DNA of 64,000 bases from Armigeres subalbatus (Eukaryota > Arthropoda > Insecta > Diptera > Culicidae). The notes beneath the pieces were generated by a model. It had not been told where the DNA came from. It worked only from the letters and a program-made list of their open reading frames with translations, and searched no databases. Shown piece after piece: positions 1 through 13,700 of this stretch (positions are counted from its first letter, which is position 1; every line of letters begins with the position of its first letter). Where the stretch lies: positions 1 through 64,000 of the forward strand of contig NW_026943221.1 of the NCBI RefSeq assembly GCF_024139115.2, written 5' to 3'. The position numbers were made by a program, and so were the translations under genes.

Positions 1-159
1 AGTTACATGTTGCTAATGAGGGCAGAAGATTTTAGGTGTTATACTAAATACCACCAACTCAAAGGAGATGTTATCATAGTGTTGTATTTTTGTACATTAA
101 TAAACTCATTCACGTTGCTAATCACTGTACCTGTTCAGACGTTACATTTCTATCATTAA
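1..159. other. Unassigned repeat-like sequence at window edge
   Basis: AT-rich sequence with no convincing gene. The only reading frame is short, lacks recognisable motifs and runs into the inverted-repeat element that begins at 160. It may be the truncated end of another repeat. Confidence 0.3.
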
Positions 160-587
160 CAGTATACCCCGCTGATCCGACAAATGTATGGCGGACTATC
201 AGGGTTTCTCTCGTTAATCCGACTTCGTCAAATTTATACAAATGAACCAACACAAAATCACAGCACAAATTTGAAAACTGACGGCATAATGTAAACCGTC
301 TAAGACGAATTAAAGTACTGTCATTTAATTCCACCAGTTAATTTCGTTATCTTTGCAGATACGTATTTCGACCACAACTGTGTGGTCGTACTTCAAAATG
401 TCTTGTACTTGACTCGACTTAATCTCGTCTTAGACGGTTTAATACATTCCTCGACTAAACGAGCTTAATATATTTTTCCGGCATAATGTGTTTTAAATGG
501 AGTTGTTGATACTTTTTAATCCGAATTAGTGAGATCCGGACTAACGAGTCGTTGGACTAACGAGGTCTGGATAAGCGGGGGATACTG
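160..587. mobile_element. pogo-like MITE with CAGTAT ends
   Basis: The left end reads CAGTATACCCCGCTGATCC and the reverse complement of the right end reads CAGTATCCCCCGCTTATCC, an imperfect inverted repeat of about 20 bp. Further inside, both arms carry related ATCCGAC / GTTAGTCC phrases. CAGTAT-type ends with CGCTTATCC-like phrases are known from pogo/Tigger elements of the Tc1/mariner superfamily, which duplicate TA. A TA follows the right end; the left flank is less clear. No transposase is encoded, so this is a non-autonomous copy. It hosts the nested element at 292-441. Confidence 0.45.
292..441. mobile_element. Nested short inverted-repeat element
   Basis: Bounded by TAAACCGTCTAAGACGA on the left and its near-perfect inverse on the right. 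The internal phrase CAGATACGTATTTCGACC recurs at 45411-45425 in a related repeat. It lies inside the 160-587 element and is therefore a younger insertion. It has no coding capacity. Confidence 0.5.
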
Positions 588-595
588 TAGTTCCC

Positions 596-770
596 ACCAG
601 GGTTGGTTACAAAATCTTCCTTAAGATTACTCGTATCCCGGCCAGCACCACGAGGGCGCAGGGACGTAAGGACAACGAGATGGAGTCTATTTTATTCCTT
701 CAGGTACGCGAAGTATCAATGGTACGCTTTACCAAGCATTTGCCGTGCAGGTTAATAAATAATATTCCTC
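596..770 (-). mobile_element. Retroelement fragment related to 34.6-34.8 kb
   Basis: On the minus strand this stretch matches the plus strand around 34600-34780, including the phrases TACGCGAAGTA and GGTTGGTTAC. The second copy is at the junction of BEL/Pao-like remnants and the 5' region of a LINE. It is a truncated fragment without an intact frame. It forms the left flank of the 25-kb composite element. Confidence 0.5.
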
Positions 771-799
771 TATTGGGCTCATTCACAAATTACATAACG

Positions 800-1708
800 C
801 AAAACCCGACTTAATCCACCTACAGTGAACGCAACCCTTCTTACACTTTTGAATGGTTGTGTGCCCAGTGCATATTATAATTTCTATGTATATGACCTTC
901 AATTGAGTATAAAATAATTGATATCATCATGTTTTATCGATTTCAAAATGAAAAACCCGACTTAATCCACCTACAGTGAACGCAACCCTTCTTACACTTT
1001 TTGAATGGTTGTGTGTGCCCAGTGCATATTACAATTTCTATGCATATGACCTTCAATTGAGTATAAAATAACTGATATCATCATGTTTTTATCGATTTCA
1101 AAATGAAAACCCGACTTAATCCACCTACAGTGAACGCAACCCTTCTTACACTTTTGAATGGTTGTGTGTGCCCAGTGCATATTACAATTTCATGCATATG
1201 ACCTTCAATTGAGTATAAAATAACTGATATCATCATGTTTTTATCGATTTCAAAATGAAACCTCGACTTAATCCACTCTACAGTGAACGCAACCCTTCTT
1301 ACACTTTTGAATGGTTGTGTGTAAAGTGCATATTACAATTTCTATATATGACCTTCAATTGAGTATAAAATAACTGATATCATCATGTTTTTTATCGATT
1401 TCAAAATGAAAAACCTTGACTTAATCACCTACAGTGAACGCAACCTTCTTACACTTTTGAATGGTTGTGTGCCCAGTGCATATTACAATTTCTATGCATA
1501 TGACCTTCAATTGAGTATAAAATAACTGATATCATCATGTTTTTATCGATTTCAAAATGAAAAACCCGACTTAATCCACCTACAGTGAACGCAACCCTTC
1601 TTACACTTTTGAATGGTTGTGTGTGCCCAGTGCATATTACAATTTCTATGCATATGACCTTCAATTGAGTATAAAATAACTGATATCATCATGTTTTTAT
1701 CGATTTCA
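800..1708 (-). repeat. Tandem array, ~150-bp unit, about 6 copies
   Basis: The phrase CGACTTAATCCACCTACAG recurs with a spacing of about 150-155 bp (near 807, 958, 1110, 1263, 1416, 1567), followed each time by ACCCTTCTTACAC, a TGTGTG patch, and AACTGATATCATCATG. Units differ by a few substitutions and small indels. Read on the minus strand each unit ends with the GTGTAAGAAGGGT...TAGGTGGATTAA module that also ends the 57.5-kb element. The array passes directly into the large satellite at about 1709 without a gap. No coding function is suggested. Confidence 0.85.
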
Positions 1709-4700
1709 AAATGAAAAAAAGGGATATTTCTGGAAATTTAACAATTTTTAAAAAATACAAAAAGACTGCAGATTTGATTTGCCGCCTTAAATGGCAATAT
1801 TACAGCGTTTCTTTAAGCCCAAAAGAATTCAAATCGGGTCATGGACGGCTGAGATATTGGTGTGACAATTCTTCATTAGTAGTCTGAAAATATGTCTCAT
1901 ATTCGTATTTCACAGATATCTCTGAAACCGAATTTCCAATTGCAGAAAAAAATGAATGGGTCCAATGACAAAAACATAGCTTTCGTTTAAAGATAAAATC
2001 GGCACAAATCTGTCCAAGGACGACTGAGATCTTGATGGGACATATTTTACCAATGTGTGAAGTTGATACGTCCTAATGTTTTATGTTCGTATTTCAGAGA
2101 TATCTCCGGAACCCAATGTCTAATTGCAAAACAAAATGCAATGGGTTCAATGGCAAAGTCATAGCTTTCGTTTAAAGATAAAATCATGCAAATTGGTTTA
2201 CAGACGGCTGGAGATATTCATGCTGACATTATTGTGTTAGTTTTCTGAAAATGCACTTCATGTTCGTATTTCTCACATATCTCTGGAACCAAATGTCCGA
2301 TTGCAAAAAAAATGAACTCGTACAATGACAAAGTCATAGCTTTCGTTTAGTGTTAAAATCGTGCAAATCGGTCCACGGACGGCTGAGATCTTGATATGAG
2401 ATTTTTGTAACGCACACACATTAATGCACACGCACACACACACACATACATACATACACACAATTCGTCGAGCTGAGTTGATTGGTATATACGACTTGGG
2501 TCTCAGAGCCTCGGATAAAAAGTCGGTTTTTCAAGCAATCTTTATACCCTTCTTAGGGGTGTAAGAAGGGTAAAAAGGGATATTTCTGGAAATTTAACAA
2601 TTTTAAAAATACAAAAAAGACTGCAGATTTGATTTGCCGCCTTAAATGGCAATATTACAGCGTTTCTTTAAGCCCAAAAGAATTCAAATCGGGTCATAGA
2701 CGGTTGAGATATTGGTGTGACAATTCTTCATTAGTAGTCGAAAATATGTCTCATATTCGTATTTCACAGATATCTCTGAAACCGAATTTCCAATTGCAGA
2801 AAAAAATGAATGGGTCCAATGACAAAACATAGCTTTCGTTTAAAGATAAATCGCACAAATCTGTCCAAGGACGACTGAGATCTTGATGGGACATATTTTA
2901 CCAATGTGTGAAGTTGATACGTCTAATGCTTTATGTTCGTATTTCAGAGATATCTCCGAACCCAATGTCTAATTGCAAAAACAAATGCAATGGGTTCAAT
3001 GACAAAGTCATAGCTTTCGTTTAAAGATAAAATCATGCCAAATTGGTTTACAGACGGCTGAGATATTCATGTGACATTATTGTGTTTTTCTGAAAATGCA
3101 CTTCATGTTCGTATTTCTCACATATCTCTGGAACCAAATGTCCGATTGCAAAAAAATTGAACTCGTACAATGACAAAGTCATAGCTTTCGTTTAGTGTTA
3201 AAATCGTGCAAATCGGTCCACGGACTGGCTGAGATCTTGATGTGAGATTTTGTAACGCACACATACGCACACACGCACACACGCACACACACACATACAT
3301 ACATATGCTCAGTTCGTCGAGCTGAGTTGATTGGTATATACGACTTGGGTCTCAGAGCCTCGGGTAAAAGTCAGTTTTCAAGCGATCTTTATACCCTTCT
3401 TAGGGTGTAAGAAGGGTAAAAAGGATATTTCTGGAAATTTAACAATTTTAAAATACAAAAAGACTGCAGATTTGGATTTGCCGCCTTAAATGGCAATATT
3501 ACAGCGTTTCTTTAAGCCCAAAAGAATTCAAATCAGGTCATGGACGGCTGAGATATTGGTGTGACAATTCTTCATTAGTAGTCTGAAAATATGTCTCATA
3601 TTCGTATTTCACAGATATCTCTGAAACCAATTTCCAATTGCAGAAAAAAATAGATGGGTCCAATGACAAAACATAGCTTTCGTTTAGATAAAATCGCACA
3701 AATCTGTCCAAGGACGACTGAGATCTTGATGGGACATATTTTACCAATGTGTGAAGTTGATACGTTTAATGCTTTATGTTCGTATTTCAGAGATATCTCT
3801 AGAACCCAATGTCTAATTGCAAAAACAAAATGCAATGGGTTCAATGGCAAAGTCATAGCTTTCGATTAAAGATAAAATCATACAAATTGGTTTACAGACG
3901 GCTGAGATATTCATGACATTATTGTGTTAGTTTTCTGAAATGCACTTCATGTTCGTATTTCTCACATATCTCTGGAACCAAATGTCCGATTGCAAAAAAA
4001 TTGAACTCGTACAATGACAAAGTCATAGCTTTCGTTTAGTGTTAAAATCGTACAAATCGGTCCACGGACGGCTGAGATCTTGATGTGAGATTTTGTAACG
4101 CACACACATACGCACACACGCACACACACACACATATACATATGCTCCAGTTCGTCGTCGAGCTGAGTTGATTGGTATATACGACTTGGGTCTCAGAGCC
4201 TCGGATAAAAAGTCAGTTTTTCAAGCGATCTTTATACCCCTTAGGGTGTAAGAAGGGTAAAAGGATATTTCTGGAAATTTAACAATTTTTAAAAATACAA
4301 AAGACTGCAGATTTGATTTGCCGCCTTAAATGGCAATATTACAGCGTTTCTTTAAGCCCAAAGAATTCAAATCAGGTCATAGACGGCTGAGATATTGGTG
4401 TGACAATTCTTCACATTAGTAGTCTGAAAATATGTCTCATATTCGTATTTCACAGATATCTCTGAAACCGAATTTCCAATTGCAGAAAAAATGAATCGGT
4501 CCAATGACAAAACATAGCTTTCGTTTAAAGATAAAATCGCACAAATCTGTCCAAGGACGACTGAGATCTTGATGGGACATATTTTACCAATGTGTGAAGT
4601 TGATACGTCTAATGCTTTATGTTCGTATTTCAGAGATATCTCCGGAACCCAATGTCTAATTGCAAAAACAAATGCAATGGGTTCAATGGCAGAAATCATA

Positions 4701-7700
4701 GCTTTCGTTTAAAGATAAAATCATGCAAATTGGTTTACAGACGGCTGAGATATTCATGTGACATTATTGTGTTAGTTTTCTGAAAATGCACTTCATGTTC
4801 GTATTTCTCACATATCTCTGGAACCAAATGTCCGATTGCAAAAAATTGAACTCGTACAATGACAAAGTCATAGCTTTCGTTTAGTGTTAAAATCGTGCAA
4901 ATCGGTCCACGGACGGCTGAGATCTTGATGTGAGATTTTTGTAACGCACACACATACGCACACACGCACACACGCACACACATACATACACATGCTCAGT
5001 TCGTCGAGCTTAGTTGATTGGTATATACGACTTGGGCCTCCGAGTCTCGGATGAAAAGTTGGTTTTTCAAGCGATCTTATATACCCTTCTTAGGGTGTAA
5101 GAAGGTAAAAAGGGATATTTCTGGAAATTTAACAATTTTTAAAAATACAAAAGACTGCAGATTTGATTTGCCGCCTTAAATGGCAATATTACAGCTTCTG
5201 TTTAAGCCCAAAAATTCAAATCGGGTCATGGACGGCTGAGATATTGGTGTGACAATTCTTCATTAGTAGTCTGAAAATATGTCTCATATTCGTATTTCAC
5301 AGATATCTCTGAAACCGAATTTCCAATTGCAGAAAAAATGAATGGGTCCAATGACAAAAACATAGCTTTCGTTTAAAGATAAATCGCACAAATCTGTCCA
5401 AGGACGACTGAGATCTTGATGGGACATATTTTACCAATGTGTGAAGTTGATACGTCTAATGCTTTATGTTCGTATTTCAGAGATATCTCCGGGAACCCAA
5501 TGTCTAATTGCAAAAACAAAATGCAATGGGTTCAATGGCAAAGTCATAGCTTTCGTTTAAGATAAAAATCATGCAAATTGGTTTACAGACGGCTGAGATA
5601 TTCATGTGACATTATTGTGTTAGTTTTCTGAAAATGCACTTCATGTTCGTATTTCTCACATATCTCTGAACCAAATGTCCGATTGCAAAAAATTGAACTC
5701 GTACAATGACAAAGTCATAGCTTTCTGTTTAGTGTTAAAATCATTGCAAATCGGTCCACGGACGGCTGAGATCTTGATATGAGATTTTGTAACGCACACA
5801 CACATACGCACACACACACACACACACACATACATACATACATATGCTCAGTTCGTCGAGCTGAGTTGATTGGTATATACGACTTGGGTCTCAGAGCCTC
5901 GGATAAAAAGTCGGTTTTTCAAGCGATCTTTATACCCTTCTTAGGGTGTAAGAAGGGTAAAAAGGGATATTTCTGGAAATTGTAACAATTTTAAAAATAC
6001 AAAAGACTGCAGATTTGATTTGCTGCCTTAAATGGCAATATTACAGCGTTTCTTTAAGCCCAAAAGAATTCAAATCAGGTCATAGACGGCTGAGATATTG
6101 GTGTGACAATTCTTCATTAGTAGTCTGAAAATATGTCTCATATTCGTATTTCACAGATATCTCTGAAACCGAATTTCCAATTGCAGAAAAATGAATGGGT
6201 CCAATGACAAAACATAGCTTTCGTTTAAAGATAAAATCGCACAAATCTGTCCAAGGACGACTGAGATCTTGATGGGACATATTTTACCAATGTGTGAAGT
6301 TGATACGTCTAATGCTTTATGTTCGTATTTCAGAGATATCTCCGGAACCCAATGTCTAATTGCAAAAACAAAATGCAATGGGTTCAATGGCAGAGTCATA
6401 GCTTTCGTTTAAAAGATAAAATCATGCAAATTGGTTTACAGACGGCTGAGATATTCATGTGACATTATTGTGTTAGTTTTCTGAAAATGCACTTCATGTT
6501 CGTATTTCTCACATATCTCTGGAACCAAATGTCCGATTGCAAAAAAATGAACTCGTACAATGACAAAGTCATAGCTTTCGTTTAGTGTTAAAATCGTGCA
6601 AATCGGTCCACGGACGGCTGAGATCTTGATATGAGATTTTGTAACGCACACACATACACACACACGCACACACGCACACACACACACACATACATACATA
6701 TGCTCAGTTCGTCGAGCTGAGTTGATTGGTATATAATGACTTGGGTCTCAGAGCCTCGGATAAAAGTCAGTTTTTCAAGCGATCTTTATACCCTTCTTAG
6801 GTGTAAGAAGGGTAAAAGGGATATTTCTGGAAATTTAACAATTTTAAAAAATACAAAAAGACTGCAGATTTGATTTGCCGCCTTAAATGGCAATATTACA
6901 GCGTTTCTTTAAGCCCAAAGAATTCAAATCGGGTCATAGACGGCTGAGATATTGGTGTGACAATTCTTCATTAGTAGTCTGAAATATGTCTCATATTCGT
7001 ATTTCACAGATATCTCTGAAACCGAATTTCCAATTGCAGAAAAAATGAATGGGTCCAATGACAAAAACTTATAGCTTTTCGTTTAAAGATAAAATCGCAC
7101 AAATCGGTCCAAGGACGACAGAGATCTTGATGGGACATATTTTACCAATGTGTGAAGTTGAATGCTTTATGTTCGTATTTCAGAGATATCTCCGGAACCC
7201 AATGTCTAATTGCAAAAACAAAATACAATGGGTTCAATGACAAAGTCATAGCTTTCGTTTAAAGATAAAATCATGCAAATTGGTTTACAGACGGCTGAGA
7301 TATTCATGTGACATTATTGTGTTAGTTTTCTGAAAATGCACTTCATGTTCGTATTTCTCACATATCTCTGGAACCAAATGTCCGATTGCAAAAAATTGAA
7401 CTCGTACAATGACAAAGTCATAGCTTTCGTTTAGGCGTGTTAAAATCGTGCAAATCGGTCCACGGACGGCTGAGATCTTGATGTGAGATTTTTGTAACGC
7501 ACACACATACGCACACACACACACACACACACATACATACATATGCTCAGTTCGTCGAGCTGAGTTGATTGGTATATACGACTTGGGTCTCAGAGCCTCG
7601 GATAAAAAAAGTCGGTTTTTCAAGCGATCTTTATACCCTTCTTAGGGTGTAAGAAGGGTAAAAGGGATATTTCTGGAAATTTAACAATTTTTAAAAATAC

Positions 7701-10700
7701 AAAAAGACTGCAGATTTGATTTGCCGCCTTAAATGGCAATATTACAGCGTCTTTTTAAGCCCAAAAGAATTCAAATCGGGTCATGGACGGCTGAGATATT
7801 GGTGTGACAATTCTTCATTAGTAGTCTGAAAATATGTCTCATATTCGTATTTCACAGATATCTCTGAAACCGAATTTCCAATTGCAGAAAAAATGAATGG
7901 GTCCAATGACAAAAAACATAGCTTTCGTTTAAAGATAAAATCGCACAAATCTGTCCAAGGACGACTGAGATCTTGATGGGACATATTTTACCAATGTGTG
8001 AAGTTGATACGTCTAATGCTTTATGTTCGTATTTCAGAGATATCTCCGGAACCCAATGTCTAATTGCAAAAACAAAATGCAATGGGTTCAATGGCAAAGT
8101 CATAGCTTTCGATTAAAGATAAAATCATGCAAATTGGTTTACAGACGGCTGAGATATTCATGTGACATTATTGTGTTAGTTTTCTGAAAATGCACTTCAT
8201 GTTCGTATTTTTCACATATCTCTGGAGCCAATTGTCCGATTGCAAAAAAAATGGAACTCGTACTATGACAGAGTCATAGCTTTCGTTTAGTGTTAAAATC
8301 GTGCAAATCGGTCCACGGACGGCTGAGATCTTGATGTGAGATTTTGTAACGCACACACATACGCACACACGCACACACGCACACACACACACACATACAT
8401 ACATATGCTCAGTTCGTCGAGCTGAGTTGATTGGTATATACGACTTGGGTCTCAGAGCCTCGGATAAAAGTCGGTTTTTCAAGCGATCTTTATACCCTTC
8501 TTAGGGTGTAAGAAGGGTAAAGGATATTTCTGGAAATTTAACAATTTTTAAAAAATACAAAAGACTGCAGATTTGATTTGCCGCCTTAAATGGCAATATT
8601 ACAGCGTTTCTTTAAGCCCAAAAGAATTCAAATCGGGTCATAGACGGCTGAGATATTGGTGTGACAATTCTTCATTAGTAGTCTGAAAATATGTCTCATA
8701 TTCGTATTTCTACAGATATCTCTGAAACCGAATTTCCAATTGCAGAAAAAATGAATCGGTCCAATGACAAAAACATAGCTTTCGTTTAAGATAAAATCGC
8801 ACAAATCTGTCCAAGGACGACTGAGATCTTGATGGGACATATTTTACCAATGTGAAGTTGATACGTCTAATGCTTTATGTTCGTATTTCAGAGATATCTC
8901 CGGAACCCAATGTCTAATTGCAAAAACAAAATGCAATGGGTTCAATGGCAAAGTCATAGCTTTCGTTTAAAGATAAAATCATGCAAATTGGTTTACAGAC
9001 GGCTGAGATATTCATGTGACATTATTGTGTTAGTTTTCTGAAAATGCACTTCATGTTCGTATTTCTCACATATCTCTGGAACCAAATGTCCGATTGCAAA
9101 AAATTGAACTCGTACAATGACAAAGTCATAGCTTTCGTTTAGTGTTAAAATCGTGCAAATCGGCCCACGGACGGCTGAGATGTTGATGTGAGATTTTTGT
9201 AACGCACACACATACGCACACACGCACACACACACACACACGGACAGACAGACATGTGCTCAGTTCGTCGAGCTGAGTCGATTGGTATATACGACTTGGG
9301 TCTCAGAGCCTCAGATAAAAAGTCGGTTTTTCAAGCGATCTTTATACCCTTCTTAGGTGTAAGAAGGGTAAAAGGATATTTCTGGAAATTTAACAATTTT
9401 AAAAATACAAAAGACTGCAGATTTGATTTGCCGCCTTAAATGGCAATATTACAGCGTTTCTTTAAGCTTCCAAAAGAATTCAAATCGGGTCATGGACGGC
9501 TGAGATATTGGTGTGACAATTCTTCATTAGTAGTCTGAAAATATGTCTCATATTCGTATTTCACAGATATCTCTGAAACCGAATTTCCAATTGCAGAAAA
9601 AATGAATGGGTCCAATGACAAAAACATAGCTTTCGTTTAAAGATAAATCGCACAAATCTGTCCAAGGACGACTGAGATCTTGATGGGACATATTTTACCA
9701 ATGTGTGAAGTTGATACGTCTAATGCTTTATGTTCGTATTTCAGAGATATCTCCGGAACCCAATGTCTAATTGCAAAAACAAAATGCAATGGGTTCAATG
9801 GCAAAGTCATAGCTTTCGTTTAAAGATAAAATCATGCAAATTGGTTTACAGACGGCTGAGATATTCATGTGACATTATTGTGTTAGTTTTCTGAAAATGC
9901 ACTTCATGTTCGTATTTCTCACATATCTCTGGAACCAAATGTCCGATTGCAAAAAAAATTGAACTCGTACAATGACAAAGTCATAGCTTTCGTTTAGTGT
10001 TAAAATCGTGCAAATCGGTCCACGGACGGCTGAGATCTTGATGTGAGATTTTGTAACGCACACATACGCACACACGCACACACGCACACACACACACACA
10101 TATTACATATGCTCAGTTCGTCGAGCTGAGTTGATTAGTATATACGACTTGGGTCTCTGAGCCTCGGATAAAAGTCGGTTTTTCAAGCGATCTTTATACC
10201 CTTCTTAGGGTGTAAGAAGGGTAAAAAGGGATATTTCTGGAAATTTAACAATTTTTAAAAAATACAAAAAGACTGCAGATTTGATTTGCCGCCTTAAATG
10301 GCAATATTACAGCGTTTCTTTAAGCCCAAAAGAATTCAAATCGGGTCATAGACGGCTGAGATATTGGTGTGACAATTCTTCATTAGTAGTCTGAAAATAT
10401 GTCTCATATTCGTATTTCACAGATATCTCTGAAACCGAATTTCCAATTGCAGAAAAAAATGAATGGGTCCAATGACAAAAACATAGCTTTCGTTTAAAGA
10501 TAAAATCGCACAAATCTGTCCAAGGACGACTGAGATCTTGATGGGACATATTTTACCAATGTGTGAAGTTGATACGTCTAATGCTTTATGTTCGTATTTC
10601 AGAGATATCTCCGGAACCCAATGTCTAATTGCAAAAACAAAGTGCAATGGGTTCAATGACAAAAACATAGCTTTCGTTTAGTGTTAAAATCGTGCAAATT

Positions 10701-13700
10701 GGTTTACAGACGGCTGAGATATTCATGTGACATTATTATGTTAGTTTTCTGAAAATGCACTTCATGTTCGTATTTCACATATCTCTGGAACCAAATGTCC
10801 GATTGCAAAAAAATTGAACTCGTACAATGACAAAGTCATAGCTTTCGTTTTAGTGTTAAAATCGTGCAAATCGGTCCACGGACGGCTGAGATCTTGATGT
10901 GAGATTTTTGTAACGCACACATACGCGCACACGCACACCCGCGCACACACACACACATACCTACATATGCTCAGTTCGTCGAGCTGAGTTGATTGGTATA
11001 TACGACTTGGGTCTCAGAGCCTCGGGTAAAAGTCGGTTTTCAAGCGATCTTTATACCCTTCTTAGGGTGTAAGAAGGGCAAAAAGGGATATTTTTGGAAA
11101 TTTAACAATTTATATAAAATACAAAAAGACTGCGGATTTGATTTGCCGCCTTAAATGGCAATATTACAGCGTTTCTTTAAGCCCAAAAGAATTCAAATCG
11201 GGTCATGGACGGCTGAGATATTGGTGTGACAATTCTTCATTAGTAGTCTGAAAATATGTCTCATATTCGTATTTCACAGATATCTCTGAAACCGAATTTC
11301 CAATTGCAGAAAAAAAATGAATGGGTCCAATGACAAAAACATAGCTTTCGTTTAAAGATAAAATCGCACAAATCTGTCCAAGGACGACTGAGATCTTGAT
11401 GGGACATATTTTACCAATGTGTGAAGTTGATACGTCTAATGCTTTATGTTCGTATTTCAGAGATATCTCCGGAACCCAATGTCTAATTGCAAAAACAAAA
11501 TGCAATGGGTTCAATGGCAAAGTCATAGCTTTCGTTTAAAGATAAAATCATGCAAATTGGTTTACAGACGGCTGAGATATTCATGTGACATTATTGTGTT
11601 AGTTTTCTGAAAATGCACTTCATGTTCGTATTTCTCACATATCTCTGGAACCAAATGTCCGATTGCAAAGAAAATTGAACTCGTACAATGACAAAGTCAT
11701 AGCTTTCGTTTTAAAAGTGTTAAAATCGTGCAAATCGGTCCACGGACGGCTAAGATCTTCATGTGAGACTTTTGTAACCCACACACATACGCACACACGC
11801 ACACACACACACACATACATACATATGCTCAGTTCGTCGAGCTGAGTTGATTGGTATATACGACTTGGGTCTCAGAGCCTCGGATAAAAAGTCGGTTTTT
11901 CAAGCGATCTTTATACCCTTCTTAGGGTGTAAGAAGGGTAAAAAAGGGATATTTCTGGAAATTTAACAATTTTTAAAAAATACAAAAAGACTGCAGATTT
12001 GATTTGCCGCCTTAAATGGCAATATTACAGCGTTTCTTTAAGCCCAAAAGAATTCAAATCGGGTCATAGACGGCTGAGATATTGGTGTGACAATTCTTCA
12101 TTAGTAGTCTGAAAATATGTCTCATATTCGTATTTCACAGATATCTCTGAAACCGAATTTCCAATTGCAGAAAAAATGAATCGGTCCAATGACAAAAACA
12201 TAGCTTTCGTTTAAAGATAAAATCGCACAAATCTGTCCAAGGACGACTGAGATCTTGATGGGACATATTTTACCAATGTGTGAAGTTGATACGTCTAATG
12301 CTTTATGTTCGTATTTCAGAGATATCTCCGGAACCCAATGTCTAATTGCAAAAAACAAAATGCAATGGGTTCAATGGCAAAGTCATAGCTTTCGTTTAAA
12401 GATAAAATCATGCAAATTGGTTTACAGATTGACGGCTGAGATATTCATGTGACATTATTATGTTAGTTTTCTGAAAATGCACTTCATGTTCGTATTTCTC
12501 ACATATCTCTGGAACCAAATGTCCGATTGCAAAAAAAATTGAACTCGTACAATGACAAAGTCATAGCTTTCGTTTAGTGTTAAAATCGTGCAAATCGGTC
12601 CACGGACGGCTGAGATCTTGATGTGAGATTTTTGTAACGCACACACATACGCACACACGCACACACGCACACACACACACACATACATACATATGCTCAG
12701 TTCGTCGAGCTGAGTTGATTGGTATATACGACTTGGGTCTCAGAGCCTCGGATAAAAAGTCGGTTTTTCAAGCGATCTTTATACCCTTCTTAGGGTGTAA
12801 GAAGGGTAAAAAAGGGATATTTCTGGAAATTTAACAATTTTTAAAAAATACAAAAAGACTGCAGATTTGATTTGCCGCCTTAAATGGCAATATTACAGCG
12901 TTTCTTTAAGCCCAAAAGAATTCAAATCGGGTCATAGACGGCTGAGATATTGGTGTGATAATTCTTCATTAGTAGTCTGAAAATATGTCTCATATTCGTA
13001 TTTCACAGATATCTCTGAAACCGAATTTCCAATTGCAGAAAAAATGAATCGGTCCAATGACAAAAACATAGCTTTCGTTTAAAGATAAAATCGCACAAAT
13101 CTGTCCAAGGACGACTGAGATCTTGATGGGACATATTTTACCAATGTGTGAAGTTGATACGTCTAAGGCTTTATGTTCGTATTTCAGAGATATCTCCGGA
13201 ACCCAATGTCTAATTGCAAAAACAAAATGCAATGGGTTCAATGGCAAAGTCATAGCTTTCGTTTAAAGATAAAATCATGCAAATTGGTTTACAGACGGCT
13301 GAGATATTCATGTGACATTATTTTGTTAGTTTTCTGAAAATGCACTTCATGTTCGTATTTCTCACATATCTCTGGAACCAAATGTCCGATTGCAAAAAAA
13401 ATTGAACTCGTACAATGACAAAGTCATAGCTTTCGTTTAGTGTTAAATCGTGCAAATCGGTCCACGGACGGCTGAGATCTTGATGTGAGATTTTTGTAAC
13501 GCACACACATACGCACACACGCACACACGCACACACACACACATACATACATATGCTCAGTTCGTCGAGCTGAGTTGATTGGTATATACGACTTGGGTCT
13601 CCGAGCCTCGGATAAAAAGTCGGTTTTTCAAGCGATCTTTATACCCTTCTTAGGGTGTAAGAAGGGTAAAAAGGGATATTTCTGGAAATTTAAAAAATAC

